Assembly: GCA_018136815.1 (NCBI GenBank)
Contig: CM030935.1
Span: 2,969,999 to 3,033,998 of the forward strand
Length of the DNA: 64,000 nt
Source of the DNA: Isochrysis galbana
Lineage: Eukaryota; Haptophyta; Isochrysidales; Isochrysidaceae
Direction: 5' to 3'
The position numbers were made by a program, and so were the translations under genes. Below are positions 32,472 through 42,396 of the stretch, in pieces. The notes below the pieces were generated by a model that saw only the letters and a list, made by a program, of their open reading frames with translations, was not told the DNA's origin and did not search any database. How positions within the stretch are numbered: position 1 is the stretch's first letter; each line of letters begins with the position of its first letter.

Positions 32472-33019
32472 CGGCGCAAGCGGCGCCGAGCGGAGGGGGG
32501 AGGGGGGGGGGAGAGGGAGGGGAAGGAGAAGAGAGAAAGAAGAGAGGGGGATAAGAGAGTGAGACAGAGAGGGGGGGAAGGGGGGGGGGAGAGAGAGAGA
32601 AACTGAGAGAGAGGCAGCAGCAGCAACACAGAGAGTACCAAGAGAGGGGGAGAAGAGGGAGAGAGAAGGGGACCAGCAGCGCGGGGAGTAGCCCTATTCT
32701 TTTAAAACATCGTGCTTAAGTACTCACTGCTCGAGGAGGTGTGTGTGCTGCTGGAGGCGCAGGAGAGAGCGCAGGGGGAGGAGAGGGAAGAGACGTCTGG
32801 GCGAGGGAGAGTTCTTTTGTAGAATTGCACAAGGGGCAAGGGCCGCGACTCCTTACTCCTGATCCTACGACCGCCGATGCAAGAGCGCTGTACTCTTAAG
32901 TAAAAGTAACCCCGTCTCCCGTCTGCAAGACGGCGAAACCAGTGACAAATTCGAAAGATCTCCCGGCTCTGGGTTTAGTCGAGTGAAAGATCTCGCGAAG
33001 CGACCGCTAACGTAGGGGT
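32472..33019. other. 5' region of Rpn5 gene, purine-rich
   Basis: G/A-rich from 32472 to about 32690, then ordinary sequence. No gene. Confidence 0.5.
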
Positions 33020-33390
33020 CAATGGTCAATGGGGAGATGGGGAGGCGCCTCGTGCCTCGTGCCCTCCCTTCCCCTTCCCCCTTCTGTGCTCTGTGCTCCA
33101 ACTTACCTCTCTCCTCTGGCCTCTGGCCTGTGGGAGCTGGGAGGGGCCGTTCGTTTGTCAACCTCGTGTCATGCCACTTGGCATGTGCTGAGCATCCATC
33201 AGCATCAGCAATCAGCCTGACCCAGACGCCCAGTGGCCAGTGGGCGCGGATCAGTCAGGACTCGCACGCTCCCAGGCCCGCATGGCGCATGGGCCAGCAC
33301 TTGCACTTGTACACTCATCTCTCATCTCCCCCCCCCCCTTCTGCTGGACTCCTGATCTCCTGCTTCCTTGTCGCAAGGCAAAAGCCTAGC
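33020..33390 (+). repeat. Hairpin-capped repeat, diverged copy
   Basis: Aligns with copy A (GGAGGCGCCTCGTGCC, CCCAGTGGGCGCGG-like, GCATGGG-CCAGCACT, CTCCTG). The second hairpin is present with its own sequence at 33170-33185 (CATGCCA/TGGCATG). The head hairpin is not evident. Confidence 0.55.
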
Positions 33391-33559
33391 AGGGAAACCC
33401 GTGTTTACCGTGTTTCTAGCGAGGCCAAACACAGCCGTGTTTTGCCGTGTTTCATTCAATACATAAGCAATAAGCAATAAGAGTTTTTAACCCCCCTCCG
33501 TCCTCCGTTTTGTCCGTGTTTGTGTTTGTGTGGGGGCTTACCTATTGATAGCGCCGCAC

Positions 33560-33786
33560 AACGGCGATGCTGTTCGTGCAGCGTGCGACGGGCAACGGAT
33601 GGGGCCCTAGATGGGTAGATGGGAAATACGTATTCACCGTATTTATTTGTTTGGCCAGAGGCCAAATGCCAAATACAGATGTATTTGGTTGTATTTGTAT
33701 TTGAAGCGCGTCCTGGGTTGTAGGCCTCGAATTTATTTGAAATGTATTTGGCCGGAGGCCAAATACATATATGTATTTGGCTAGGC
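33560..33786. repeat. AT-rich palindromic cluster
   Basis: Repeated TATTTGG/CCAAATA words. 33744-33766 forms a 10-bp hairpin (GTATTTGGCC/GGCCAAATAC). It overlaps a perfect 24-bp palindrome at 33758-33781 whose half is GCCAAATACATA. Confidence 0.8.
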
Positions 33787-33787
33787 G

Positions 33788-33891
33788 AGAAGCGTTCAAT
33801 CACCATCACCCACAGATGGAAAAGCGTTCAATCACCATCAGCCTACACAGTCTACACATGCACATGGAAAAGCGTTCAATCGACATCACCC
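33788..33891 (-). repeat. Minisatellite, GATTGAACGCTTTTCC unit
   Basis: Three units of AAAAGCGTTCAATCACCATC-type sequence (variable linker CACCCACAG or AGCCTACAC). Same unit as 36126-36195 and 59284-59440. Confidence 0.75.
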
Positions 33892-33898
33892 CCAGAGA

Positions 33899-36118
33899 TA
33901 GGGCGGTCAAACAGTGTTTTTTTATTAGGGGTGAAAAAATGACCATCTCAGAATTGAGGAAATTTGAGGATTTTTTTCGGGAGAAAGTTCCCAATGCACC
34001 CAACTAGCACATATCCGGGGCCCATTAGGACCCGGACCCCCCCCTGGGGCCCCCACAACAAAACGTAATCGTGTCGCATTCGCGAGTCGACACTCGTTAG
34101 GCTTCTCTTCGTCGTTCGGTATTATCGTTATAATTCTCTCGTTCTCGTTCTCGGTCAAAAAGCTTCGCTTGGACGCATAGGATCTTGGGTTGTGGAGCGC
34201 CCTCTCTCTTTCTCTCGAAGAGAAGGGAAGTTTCCCCACCTTTCTTCATCCTAGGCGCCTCGCGAAAAGGTTTAATTCGCTATCTCCCCGCGTTTCTTTC
34301 ACTGCTTCTGGGGGCAATCAGGTTTGGTTTGCCATCTCCCAGCGGAGCAGGCACGTGCGGAGGCTTCGCAGAGCAGCAAACAGGCGGACGGCCCGCTCAC
34401 AATCGCCCACATCGACGACGTCGTCCGGATGGTCAAGGATCGCCTGGGTTCGTCGAAGCCAGCCCCGGACAAGAGCGACAAAGCGTCGGCCGCTAATTCC
34501 GGAAGCAGCCGCGGCTCCGATGTAGTGTTGTATTCCTGCCCATCTGAAGGCTGTAGGCATGAATATTCGTGTAAGGTACGCGCTCACAATTACAATTGAA
34601 CAGTTCCCCGTGTTGCCACTGACGCACAAGACACACAGATTCGGATTCCCCATGGTCTCAAGTCCAGGTTTGCAGGTTTTGGTCTCGAAATTTGCGATTC
34701 AAATTTTGTTTTTGCTGTTACTATAATTGTTGGCTCGTTTAAGGTAATAAACCGGCATGACTTCGACTTCTCGTTCTGCAGTCGCTCTGCGAGACTCTCT
34801 CTCTCTCTCTCTCTCCGTCCGCCTCTCCTCGGCCGACGGCAAGAAGATTCGTCCAAAACATTCTCCGGTCCCAAGATATCTCGTGGGGGGTCTCTCCGCG
34901 CTCCGCGAGGGAAAGGACGCGATCTCGCTCCGAGATCGGCCTCGCGCCCTCCCACGCTGCCCCGCCGTGCCCTCGGTCCCTCGCCCCCCCCGCGGCAGGT
35001 TCTTCCTCTCGGCGTGCCATCCGTCGCCTCCGGCCGTTATATTATTCCCCCCCCGCGCGAGGTTCTTCTCCTCCGCGCGCGGTTCGTTTCCTCCGGCCGT
35101 CGTTCGTTCCCCCCCCCGCGCACTGTTCCCCCCCCTCGCTTCGATTCCTCTCACGATTCCTTCGATGATTGCCTCCATCTCGTCCGTTCTTCTTCGCGAT
35201 TCTCGCGGAGGGGGCACCGACGTTTAACGTTAGTTTCGCCGCGTTTTCGGTGAAAGAAAGGAAGAACGAATGGCACGCGCCTCGCGTCTCGCGTCTTGTT
35301 TCGTCGCCCCTTGCTCGTCGCTTGTCTAGAAGGTCTCTCCGCACATCGCCTTCTCCCCCCGCGCGAGTTTGGATCTCTCCTCGACCCTCCGCGTTGGCTT
35401 CAGCGGACGAGTTCCACTTTAACGATAGTTCGAACCCTTCGGTGGCGTAGTTATGCGCTCTCTTTCCGTATATCTTCGCGCATGACGAGCGATCGCGACT
35501 TCAGCCTTCGCCGCGCGGGGAGGGGTTTGTTTATCGTATGATTCCGGAGTGTTTACGTTAGTTTTCTGAGCCCAAGGACTTTGGTTTTTGGTTTCTTGTG
35601 AGTGAGTTTTGTAGCAACTTCGTCGAGTCCCACCGTGTTCCCAAGCGAGTCCCCCCGAGTTCCCGAGTCTATACCCCGAGTCAACGAGTCAATACAAGTC
35701 AAGCACGCGCCTGAGCCACCCCCAGTCGCCTGCCACCACCTCCCACAAGCCTCCTTCCGCACTTCCGCGCCCACCGTGCTCCGTGCGTGCGTCGTGCGTC
35801 GTGCGTCGATCACCATGCCCGTAGTCACCCCCGAGGAAAGCTCCATGAGCTCCCCACAAGAACCGCGTTCCGCGCTAGCTGCCGGCGCGCCCTCGCAGGC
35901 AATCTCCAAGAGTGAGATCAGCCTTGCTCTGACATGTAGAGCGTGAGCGCGCGTGACGGAGGGGGTGAGAGGGGGGGAGAATCGCACCATTTCCTGGCGA
36001 AAATTTTCGTGGCGGCAGGTGGCCCCCCCTGAAGGTATTTTATTGGGCCTTGCGCCACGGTCAAAAAATACAGCCCAATCCTTACTAATAGTTAAAAAGC
36101 CCCTGTTTGACCGCCCTA
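33899..36118 (+). mobile_element. Complete 2.2 kb DNA element with 16-bp inverted ends and 7-bp target duplication
   Basis: Both ends carry the exact inverted repeat TAGGGCGGTCAAACAG (33899-33914 and, complemented, 36103-36118). The flanks are the direct repeat CCAGAGA at 33892-33898 and 36119-36125, a 7-bp target-site duplication. The element sits inside the GATTGAACGC minisatellite, which continues on both sides. The left subterminal part (TTATTAGGGGTGAAAAAATG) and the right one (GGGCTTTTTAACTATTAGT, complemented) differ. An internal region at 34070-34320 is shared with 40790-41110. A plus frame at 34324-34599 holds a zinc-finger-like CPSEGCRHEYSCKVRAHN. Another frame, 35602-35946, is Pro/Ser-rich. 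No transposase recognised, so probably non-autonomous. The superfamily is not identified; 7 bp does not match the 8 bp of hAT. Confidence 0.85.
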
Positions 36119-36125
36119 CCAGAGA

Positions 36126-36195
36126 TGATGGAAAAGCGTTCAATCACCATCAGCCTACACATGAAAAAAAAGGCGTTCAATCGCCATCACCCCCG
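36126..36195 (-). repeat. Minisatellite, continuation beyond the 2.2 kb element
   Basis: Two units of AAAAGCGTTCAATCACCATC / GGCGTTCAATCGCCATCACC. Without the inserted element this would be one array with 33788-33891. Confidence 0.75.
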
Positions 36196-36830
36196 TGTTA
36201 CGTAATTGAACGGACAAGCTTCTTTTCTGTGGAAAAGTGAAAAGTGACCTCAAGCAGCTCAAAGCGACTTGCGACCAAGGTCGGCGGATGAAGCAGCGAT
36301 TAATAGGGCGATTACTATGGGGTTTTGAAGCCAACCTATTGATCGGTAGCCAATTGATATGCCGTTAATAGGGGTTTCAAAAAGTGCCTATTAATAGCGA
36401 GCCCTAGCCTTGGGGGGGACTCGTGCCCCCCCATGGGCGAACTAAGTATAAACTTAGTTGTAAGCAAGATACTATAGAACAGCGACAACCCCCCCTAGCA
36501 ATACACAATACGCCAAGAGAACTCAAAAGCAGCCGGTCGCTCGAAGGCGCAGGAGGGAGGCAAGAACAGACCTTCGTTGACCGGCTTAAGCCGCCTGCCA
36601 CAAGCCACTAGAAACCCCGAGTCCCGTGCCCCCAAGTAGAGCACGAGGGGAGGTACGCAGCAAGGCAGTAGGAGGGAAAGGGAAAGTGAGCGGGCGTGGC
36701 TGCGAGAAATTAGTGCAGGGCCGCGTGTGCGGCGAGAACATGAAGAAGTTTTTTTCACACCAAAGCTGGGCCTCTTGATTGACACCTCGTTGCACTGACA
36801 TTCCTCATCGCGAACAGTGCTACCTTGAGC
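36196..36830. repeat. Intergenic repeats: hairpin head and SINE-like copy
   Basis: 36440-36459 is a head hairpin (AACTAAGT/ACTTAGTT) with ATGGGGGGGCACGAG reading leftward (copy F, short). 36620-36757 is a SINE-like copy (AGCACGAGGGGAGG, GCGTGGCTGCGAG, GGCGAGAACATGAAGAAG, T-run). No gene. Confidence 0.6.
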
Positions 36831-39569
36831 CTAGATGTGGACGTCGCCCATGTAAGGCATGAACGACACTTTGCGCTGCTCCGAGACGGCTGCTGTGGAG
36901 ATTAATCGGGCTCGGTCGACTCCCATGTCAACCAGTGCATCAACACATGACTTGGCGCGGGCTCGTGCCAAGTCGGCGCGCAAGTCGTTGTCCGTCTCCC
37001 CATGGACACGCATGTGGATTGCTGGTGTGTTGCGTAGAATGTGTGCAATACCTTGGAGTATCTCAACGTTGGCGGGGTGATCCATCACAGCAACGGCGCC
37101 GCTGCGAAACATCACCTGCTTGCCCATCATGAGCTTCTGCACGTCCGTTGCCGCACGAGCCAAGATTGACGGCGCACGAGGCGCAGACTGCAATATTACC
37201 GCCGCATGGTGTGGCGAGTCCAACGACGACGACGCATGTGGCGTCTTGAGCTGAGAACTGACGGATTGATAGACGCTCGCGCTAGCACTATTGCCTGCGT
37301 TGGTGCTCGCCGGTGCTCCCGAAGCAACGCTGCGGCGGGGAGCACCGTCGAGCAAGGCAGACAAGGCCTGACCATCCTCGTTCGCTCTCGGAGGCGGGTC
37401 GGCCTGCGCCGCTCGTGCGGGGACCGAGCAAAGGAAGTCTGCAACGCTTGGCCGCTGGCCTGGTGTGCCTAAGCCTGGAGATACCATGGCGATCGTGTCG
37501 ACTGCCGCAGCTGGAGAATCATCAGCAGCCAGTTCCGCTGGAAGTTTGATCGAGGCGGGCTTTTGCGGTTGCATAGAAACTGCCGACGAGGGCCTTGGCT
37601 TGGAATTACCACCTAGGAAAGCGGGAGGTGCGACGCCGCTCGAGAAACCTAGGTATTGAAGGATCTCGCTGCCAAGACGAATGCGCGAGTGCAAACCTAG
37701 CCCTGGAAGCAAGCCCGTCTTCTCGCTCAAGGCAACAAAGAGCTCGTGCACAACACGCAACTCGCATATGTGGCACTTGGAGTCATTGGCGAGGAAGAAG
37801 TTGATAACCACGTGACGCTGGCAATGCGCTGCTGAAGCAGTGCTACTACCCCCGGGGGTCCTCATGAAATCCTGCGCTCGTGTAATACATATCTTGCCTC
37901 GCATACTGAGCGAGAGGGCTGTGAGAAGAAGAGATGCCACGTCCGCCATGCTGCGTGCTAAGGCAGTGGCGGAAATCACGTCGCACACGTGGCTCGAGTC
38001 CATTGGGGCATCGCGACGTAGCAAGCTGCGCTCGAGAATGCGCCCAGTGCGCTGCAGTGGATTGTACTGGATGGCGGTGTCGGAGGCATCGGCTAGATCA
38101 AGCAGGATCTCGCCAAACCCGCGTGCTACGCACGCCGCATCACAATAGAGCTCCGCCGCATCCGTAGTTTGTTGCTTGTTGGTATGGACGATTGCCGATT
38201 GCAGTGAACGGAGCGGCTCAAGATATCTGTCGGCATCTTGCCCCGTCTGCAAGGCGCCCCAAATGGCCTTAAAGTGCGGCTCAAATGAAGCACCGATTTG
38301 CTCGATCTCACGACACTGTACGTGCATGTCCGAGCCCACCGCAGCCATTCGATCGACAAGCACCGAATTGAGAAGTGCACGCGCGCGCATGGACATTGTA
38401 ACGAGCTCCCGGCGCGCCTCTTGACTGGTGGGCTTGGCAGCCACCGCCTTCTCTAGCTCACTCAGCTTGGTCATCAGCGGCTTGATGCTACGCTCACTCG
38501 TCAGAGGTGCGAAATTCTCGCGGAGCTTGGGCGAGAGAAGCGCACACATCTGGTTCCGCGCATGGCTAGCAATGGCATCCGCAGCCCGTACGTCAAGCCC
38601 ACTCCCCCGGCGAGACGCCGAGGACAATGAGAATGTCTGAGTGCGCGAGCGCTCGCGTCGTGGCCCAGCCGAAGCGGCTCGACCCTTGGCACGATCAGCG
38701 GCCAGCTGCTTCTTGGCCACCTCCTTGGGATCGGGTGGCGGGCGCGCACATGGTAGCGACGTGAACTCCACGTCGCCCCTCTCCAGGCGCTTTATCAACG
38801 ACTTCTGCTGCCGGAGAATTTCGCGCTGACGCTGAATGGTAAGCGCCCGTCTCTCCGCCTCGCGCCGCTCTGCCACAGTCTGCTTCAGCTGCTTCAAGAC
38901 CTCGTTTCGAGCAGGGTTCGTCTTTGGGTTGCGGTCATCTTCCCATTCGCTCTTCACTGCCATGTTGGGCTCGATCTCGCCGTTTTCGAGCTGACGGATA
39001 AGCTCTTCGTTGCGCCGGATCTCCTCCTCTTGCTGCTCAATCTCGACTAGCTGCAGCAAAGCCTTGTCCTCTCCACGAAGCTGCGCGCGGAAGGCGACCT
39101 CCCGCTGCCAGCGCTCCCGGCGTTGGACTGCAGCCTCGCTATCGCAAGTGGGGTCGGCTGGTCCCTGGGCGAGCAGATCCACACTCTCCTGCCGCTTGGC
39201 TTCCATCCGCTCGCGCGTGCGGGCAAGAGCAAGCATTCGTGCGGCACGGCACTTGGGATCCTCGTTCTCCATTATCTCGGAGCGTGAGCCGAGCGGGAGA
39301 TTCGGCTCCGCTTCGTATACCCAGTCCGACCGCTGGCGTGCAATGCCGCGTTGGTTTGCCCAGCTGGCGCCCGCCCAGTCCGAGCTGTCGGTGCGGCCGC
39401 TAATGGCCGAGCCCCATGATTCGGCGGTCTTGGGGGAGAGGGAATGCTTGTAAAAGGCGGCACGATCCCAGTGAAACTGTCCTGCCTTGCGCACATGCTG
39501 CGGCTTGGGCGGGCTGACTGAGAGGCCAACTCTCTGCCGCCGTAGCTTCTCGAGCTCAAAGTCGCTCAT
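36831..39569 (-). CDS. Large coiled-coil protein with C-terminal OmpA-like domain
   Basis: 912 aa from the ATG at 39569 (MSDFELEKLRRQR). An in-frame start at 39734 would add 55 residues that could be a targeting peptide. N-terminal third: charged coiled coil (for example EIEQQEEEIRRNEELIRQLE and RALTIQRQREILRQQKSLIK). Middle: helical, low similarity to anything I know. Then a Ser/Pro/Ala-rich linker. The last 100 residues read as an OmpA/MotB-type fold: VEILQGIAHILRNTP, IHMRVHGETDND, LARARAKSCVDALVDMGVD, RARLISTAA. In bacteria this domain binds peptidoglycan, through Asp and Arg residues equivalent to GETDN and ARARAKS here. Role in this cell unknown. Coding is uninterrupted and the neighbours are clearly eukaryotic, so contamination is unlikely. 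Confidence 0.8.
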   Translation of the reverse strand: MSDFELEKLRRQRVGLSVSPPKPQHVRKAGQFHWDRAAFYKHSLSPKTAESWGSAISGRTDSSDWAGASWANQRGIARQRSDWVYEAEPNLPLGSRSEIMENEDPKCRAARMLALARTRERMEAKRQESVDLLAQGPADPTCDSEAAVQRRERWQREVAFRAQLRGEDKALLQLVEIEQQEEEIRRNEELIRQLENGEIEPNMAVKSEWEDDRNPKTNPARNEVLKQLKQTVAERREAERRALTIQRQREILRQQKSLIKRLERGDVEFTSLPCARPPPDPKEVAKKQLAADRAKGRAASAGPRRERSRTQTFSLSSASRRGSGLDVRAADAIASHARNQMCALLSPKLRENFAPLTSERSIKPLMTKLSELEKAVAAKPTSQEARRELVTMSMRARALLNSVLVDRMAAVGSDMHVQCREIEQIGASFEPHFKAIWGALQTGQDADRYLEPLRSLQSAIVHTNKQQTTDAAELYCDAACVARGFGEILLDLADASDTAIQYNPLQRTGRILERSLLRRDAPMDSSHVCDVISATALARSMADVASLLLTALSLSMRGKICITRAQDFMRTPGGSSTASAAHCQRHVVINFFLANDSKCHICELRVVHELFVALSEKTGLLPGLGLHSRIRLGSEILQYLGFSSGVAPPAFLGGNSKPRPSSAVSMQPQKPASIKLPAELAADDSPAAAVDTIAMVSPGLGTPGQRPSVADFLCSVPARAAQADPPPRANEDGQALSALLDGAPRRSVASGAPASTNAGNSASASVYQSVSSQLKTPHASSSLDSPHHAAVILQSAPRAPSILARAATDVQKLMMGKQVMFRSGAVAVMDHPANVEILQGIAHILRNTPAIHMRVHGETDNDLRADLARARAKSCVDALVDMGVDRARLISTAAVSEQRKVSFMPYMGDVHI

Positions 39570-40295
39570 CGAACGGGCCGAAGCGGGCAGGGAAGAGGGG
39601 TGCCCCGCCCGGCGCGATGCGCCAGTAAGGACACGAGCCGACCTTTGAGGAGAGAGAGCGGAGGTACTGCAGCGAGCCGCGCAAGGCTCAGCCAGCGAGA
39701 GAAATGTGGCACGCGAGAGCGAAAGAGCGCACAAACACGAGCGAGGGAGAAAGGACGAAGCGTGAGGGGCGGGGGTTAGAGGTGAGGAGGAAGAGAAGGA
39801 GGAGGGAAAGGGAAGAGAAGAGCCCGAGTGTAATACGAGGAGCCGGGAGAGGGGAAGTCAGAGAAGGAGGAGCCGGAGAAGGGAGGAGCAAGAAGCGGCG
39901 CTGTCTGCCGCAGCCGTAGAGCGTCGTCTCTCACCTCCTCACGGGGGGTCGAGCCGAACGAATCGAAACGTCGGCTCGCTCGCGACTCCGGCCGTTGAGA
40001 GCACATTTTTATTGTACTACTAGAAGGAATTGTGCATAGTGTATGTGTGTGTAGATTGTACTACTATGATGTATGTATGTTACCCCCCAGGAGCCAACGC
40101 CCCCGAGGAACTATCGGGGGCCCCCGATAGCTATCGGGGGGGAATTTTTTCCCGATCGCCAACAGCCCCACCGAGAGCTACCGGGGGACCGAGAAAATCC
40201 CCCGAGAGCTATTGGCTATTGGAATATTATTGGGAGATTTTATCTCCCCCGGGGAGCTATTAGAGCTATCGCGTTTTAAGGTCGGCCCCCAATAG
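39570..40295. repeat. 5' region of the coiled-coil gene; perfect palindrome
   Basis: 39690-39900 is purine-rich. 40112-40131 is a perfect 20-bp palindrome CTATCGGGGGCCCCCGATAG, followed by further GAGAGCTATC/GGGG units to 40265. No gene. Confidence 0.7.
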
Positions 40296-40400
40296 TAGGG
40301 CGGTCAAACAGGGCTTTTAGCTTCTAAGGGTGAAAATTCACCAAATCAAGATTGAGATTGAGGTTTTATCACGATTTTTAGGGTATGCTAATGCTACTGG
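40296..40400 (+). mobile_element. Solo end of TAGGGCGGTCAAACAG element (left-type)
   Basis: Exact 16-base terminus at 40296-40311, then TTCTAAGGGTGAAAATTCACC. The next copy starts only 212 bases later. Confidence 0.65.
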
Positions 40401-40507
40401 AAATGGGTATATATTAGGCAGAATCTTATAAGAAATATGCACATTTACGACGCCATTTCAACAAACAGACCCGAAAACGTTTTCGCGCTCGTGCGAAATC
40501 GACATCG

Positions 40508-41434
40508 TAGGGCGGTCAAACAGGGTTTTTTATTAGGGGTAAGAAAATGACCATCTCAGGGTTGAGAAAATTTAAAATTTTAGGATTTTTTTGGTAGAAA
40601 GCTCCCTTATACACCCAACAAGCACATATCCGGGACCCAATAGGACCAAGACCCCCCCTTGGGTCCCCACAACAAAACGTAACCAAAAACTAACAAAAGA
40701 CGCTAAAGTCGCAAAGGGCCAAAAAGCTCAACTTCAAATCGAGACCGGGCGCGGTGCGCGGTGCGTGCCTGTCGCATTCGCGAATCGACACTGGTTAGGC
40801 TCCTCTTCGTCGTTCGGCATTTATCGTTATAATTCTCTCGTTCTCGTTCTCGGTCAAAAAGCTTCGCTTGGACGCATAGGGTCTTGGGTTGTGGAGCGTT
40901 CTCTCTCTTTCTCTCGAAAGAGAAGGAAGTTTCCCCACCCTTCTCCCTCCTAGGCGCCTCGCAAATAGGTTTAATTCGCTATCTTCTCCGCGTTTCTCTA
41001 TCTACTGCAGTGATTGCAATCAGGTTTAATTTGCAATCTCATCGCATCTCCCCCTTAGGCACACCGCATCTCTCTCGTCTTATTCGGTAAGTCTTTTGGA
41101 ATCTTGTGCGGCAGGATTGCCCCTCGTTTCCGTTATGGTGCAATTCCCCTTCCAGACGGGATCGCCGACAGATCGCCTTCTGATCGTCGTCCGTCGTCGT
41201 CTGGCCGGAGTCTTTGGGTTTGATTTCAGTCGAGTTATGTGAGAAAGTCGTGGGGTGAAGTGTTTTCCTGGGTGTCGTTGTCCGTCGTCCTGTCGTCAGT
41301 CGTCATTCGCCGTCGCTCTCGCTCTCTTCGCTCTCGCTCTCGTAACACTCGTACCCAACAAACTCGCCTCGCCTTGCCAGCCCCTGCCATCACAGCCCTC
41401 CTCACACTCGCCCTCGCCTCTCGCTACTCGCTCG
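40508..41434 (+). mobile_element. Left end and body of TAGGGCGGTCAAACAG element
   Basis: Exact terminus at 40508-40523, followed by TTTTTTATTAGGGGTAAGAA and ACCATCTCAGGGTTGAG. 40780-41110 aligns with 34060-34330 of the complete element, including GTCGCATTCGCGA, CGTCGTTCGG and AAAAAGCTTCGCTTGGACGC. The right end is not found, so the element is probably truncated or composite. Confidence 0.65.
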
Positions 41435-42067
41435 ATGTCGTTCTCGCCGCCGTCCTCGCCCTCGCTCAAGCCCGCCTGCCCACCTTCCTCTGCTGACGGG
41501 CTTCAGCCCGTCAGCACCTCCGAAGTCGTCTCCCTCGCCGCGCCTGCCGCCGGCTTTGCCCCTTCCTCATTGCCCTCAGGCCCTATGGGCCACCACAATT
41601 CGTCAGGTGTAGAATCCTTTCCGGTGCGTCCCGCGCTGGACGTCTCAATGGGGGTCTCCCCCACCTCTGCAGAGTCGGGCATCATGCCTGCCCTGCCTCC
41701 TTCCTCCTCTCCGGATGGGCATCCACCACCACCTTCACAGGAGGAGATGATGCCCTCCCTTCCCTCGCCTCCTGATCTCTCTGCGGTCCCCCCACCATCA
41801 TCTCCACCATCGCCGCCGGAGCCCATGGAGGGCAGGTCCAAGCCCGAGTCTTTTCAGGGTGAGGATACTCCTCTGGAGGGATCCCTCCACTCATCCCGCG
41901 CATGCCTCGAGGCACCACCACCCTTGCCATCGGACTCGGAGGCAGCCTATGAGCCCTACCACGCCTCCCTCGAACGCCTCTCGGTCGCCTCGGTCGCGCC
42001 AAGCCAGCCGTCTCGTTGTGGAGAGGCCCCAGGCGGATGGAAAATAGTGGTTAAAAAGCGTGAGTGA
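41435..42067 (+). CDS. Pro/Ser-rich ORF, probably mobile-element derived
   Basis: 210 aa from the ATG at 41435. Very rich in Pro and Ser (PPSSPPSPPEPMEG, PSLPSPPDLSAVPPPSS), with no domain I recognise. It lies downstream of sequence shared with the 2.2 kb element. Its last residues, GGWKIVVKKRE, are encoded by the tail (TGGAAAATAGTGGTTAAAA) that also ends the repeats at 9412-9530 and 21969-22078, suggesting a gag-like or accessory protein of a dispersed element. Confidence 0.45.
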   Translation: MSFSPPSSPSLKPACPPSSADGLQPVSTSEVVSLAAPAAGFAPSSLPSGPMGHHNSSGVESFPVRPALDVSMGVSPTSAESGIMPALPPSSSPDGHPPPPSQEEMMPSLPSPPDLSAVPPPSSPPSPPEPMEGRSKPESFQGEDTPLEGSLHSSRACLEAPPPLPSDSEAAYEPYHASLERLSVASVAPSQPSRCGEAPGGWKIVVKKRE

Positions 42068-42396
42068 CCGGCCTAGTCTTAAGTGCACCGCTCCTTGATG
42101 ACACGAGTCGTCTCATCCCGTGATTCGTTACGTGACGACTGGAGGGTTCCGACCCCATGGCTAGACGACGGCCATGTCTAGACAACAACAATGAGCCAAA
42201 AGCCACAAGATGATCACACAAACAACGGCTTTTTGAGATATGCAACATCATGCATTCGTTCACATGTATGCAGCAGCAAGTTTTAGACCAAGACACCATT
42301 TTTGGTCCATCTTCAGAATGAGAAACTGTCGCTGTGACACATCCCGTTACAACGGCGGTGATGCATGAAGACCTCATTCCGGATGATGCACGCTGA
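42068..42396. other. 3' region of membrane-protein gene
   Basis: No gene seen. Confidence 0.35.

Noticed and set aside
36831-39569. Bacterial contamination as the source of the OmpA-like gene
   Set aside because: The OmpA-like part is one domain of a long eukaryote-style coiled-coil protein flanked by the same dispersed repeats as the rest of the window, with no operon structure.
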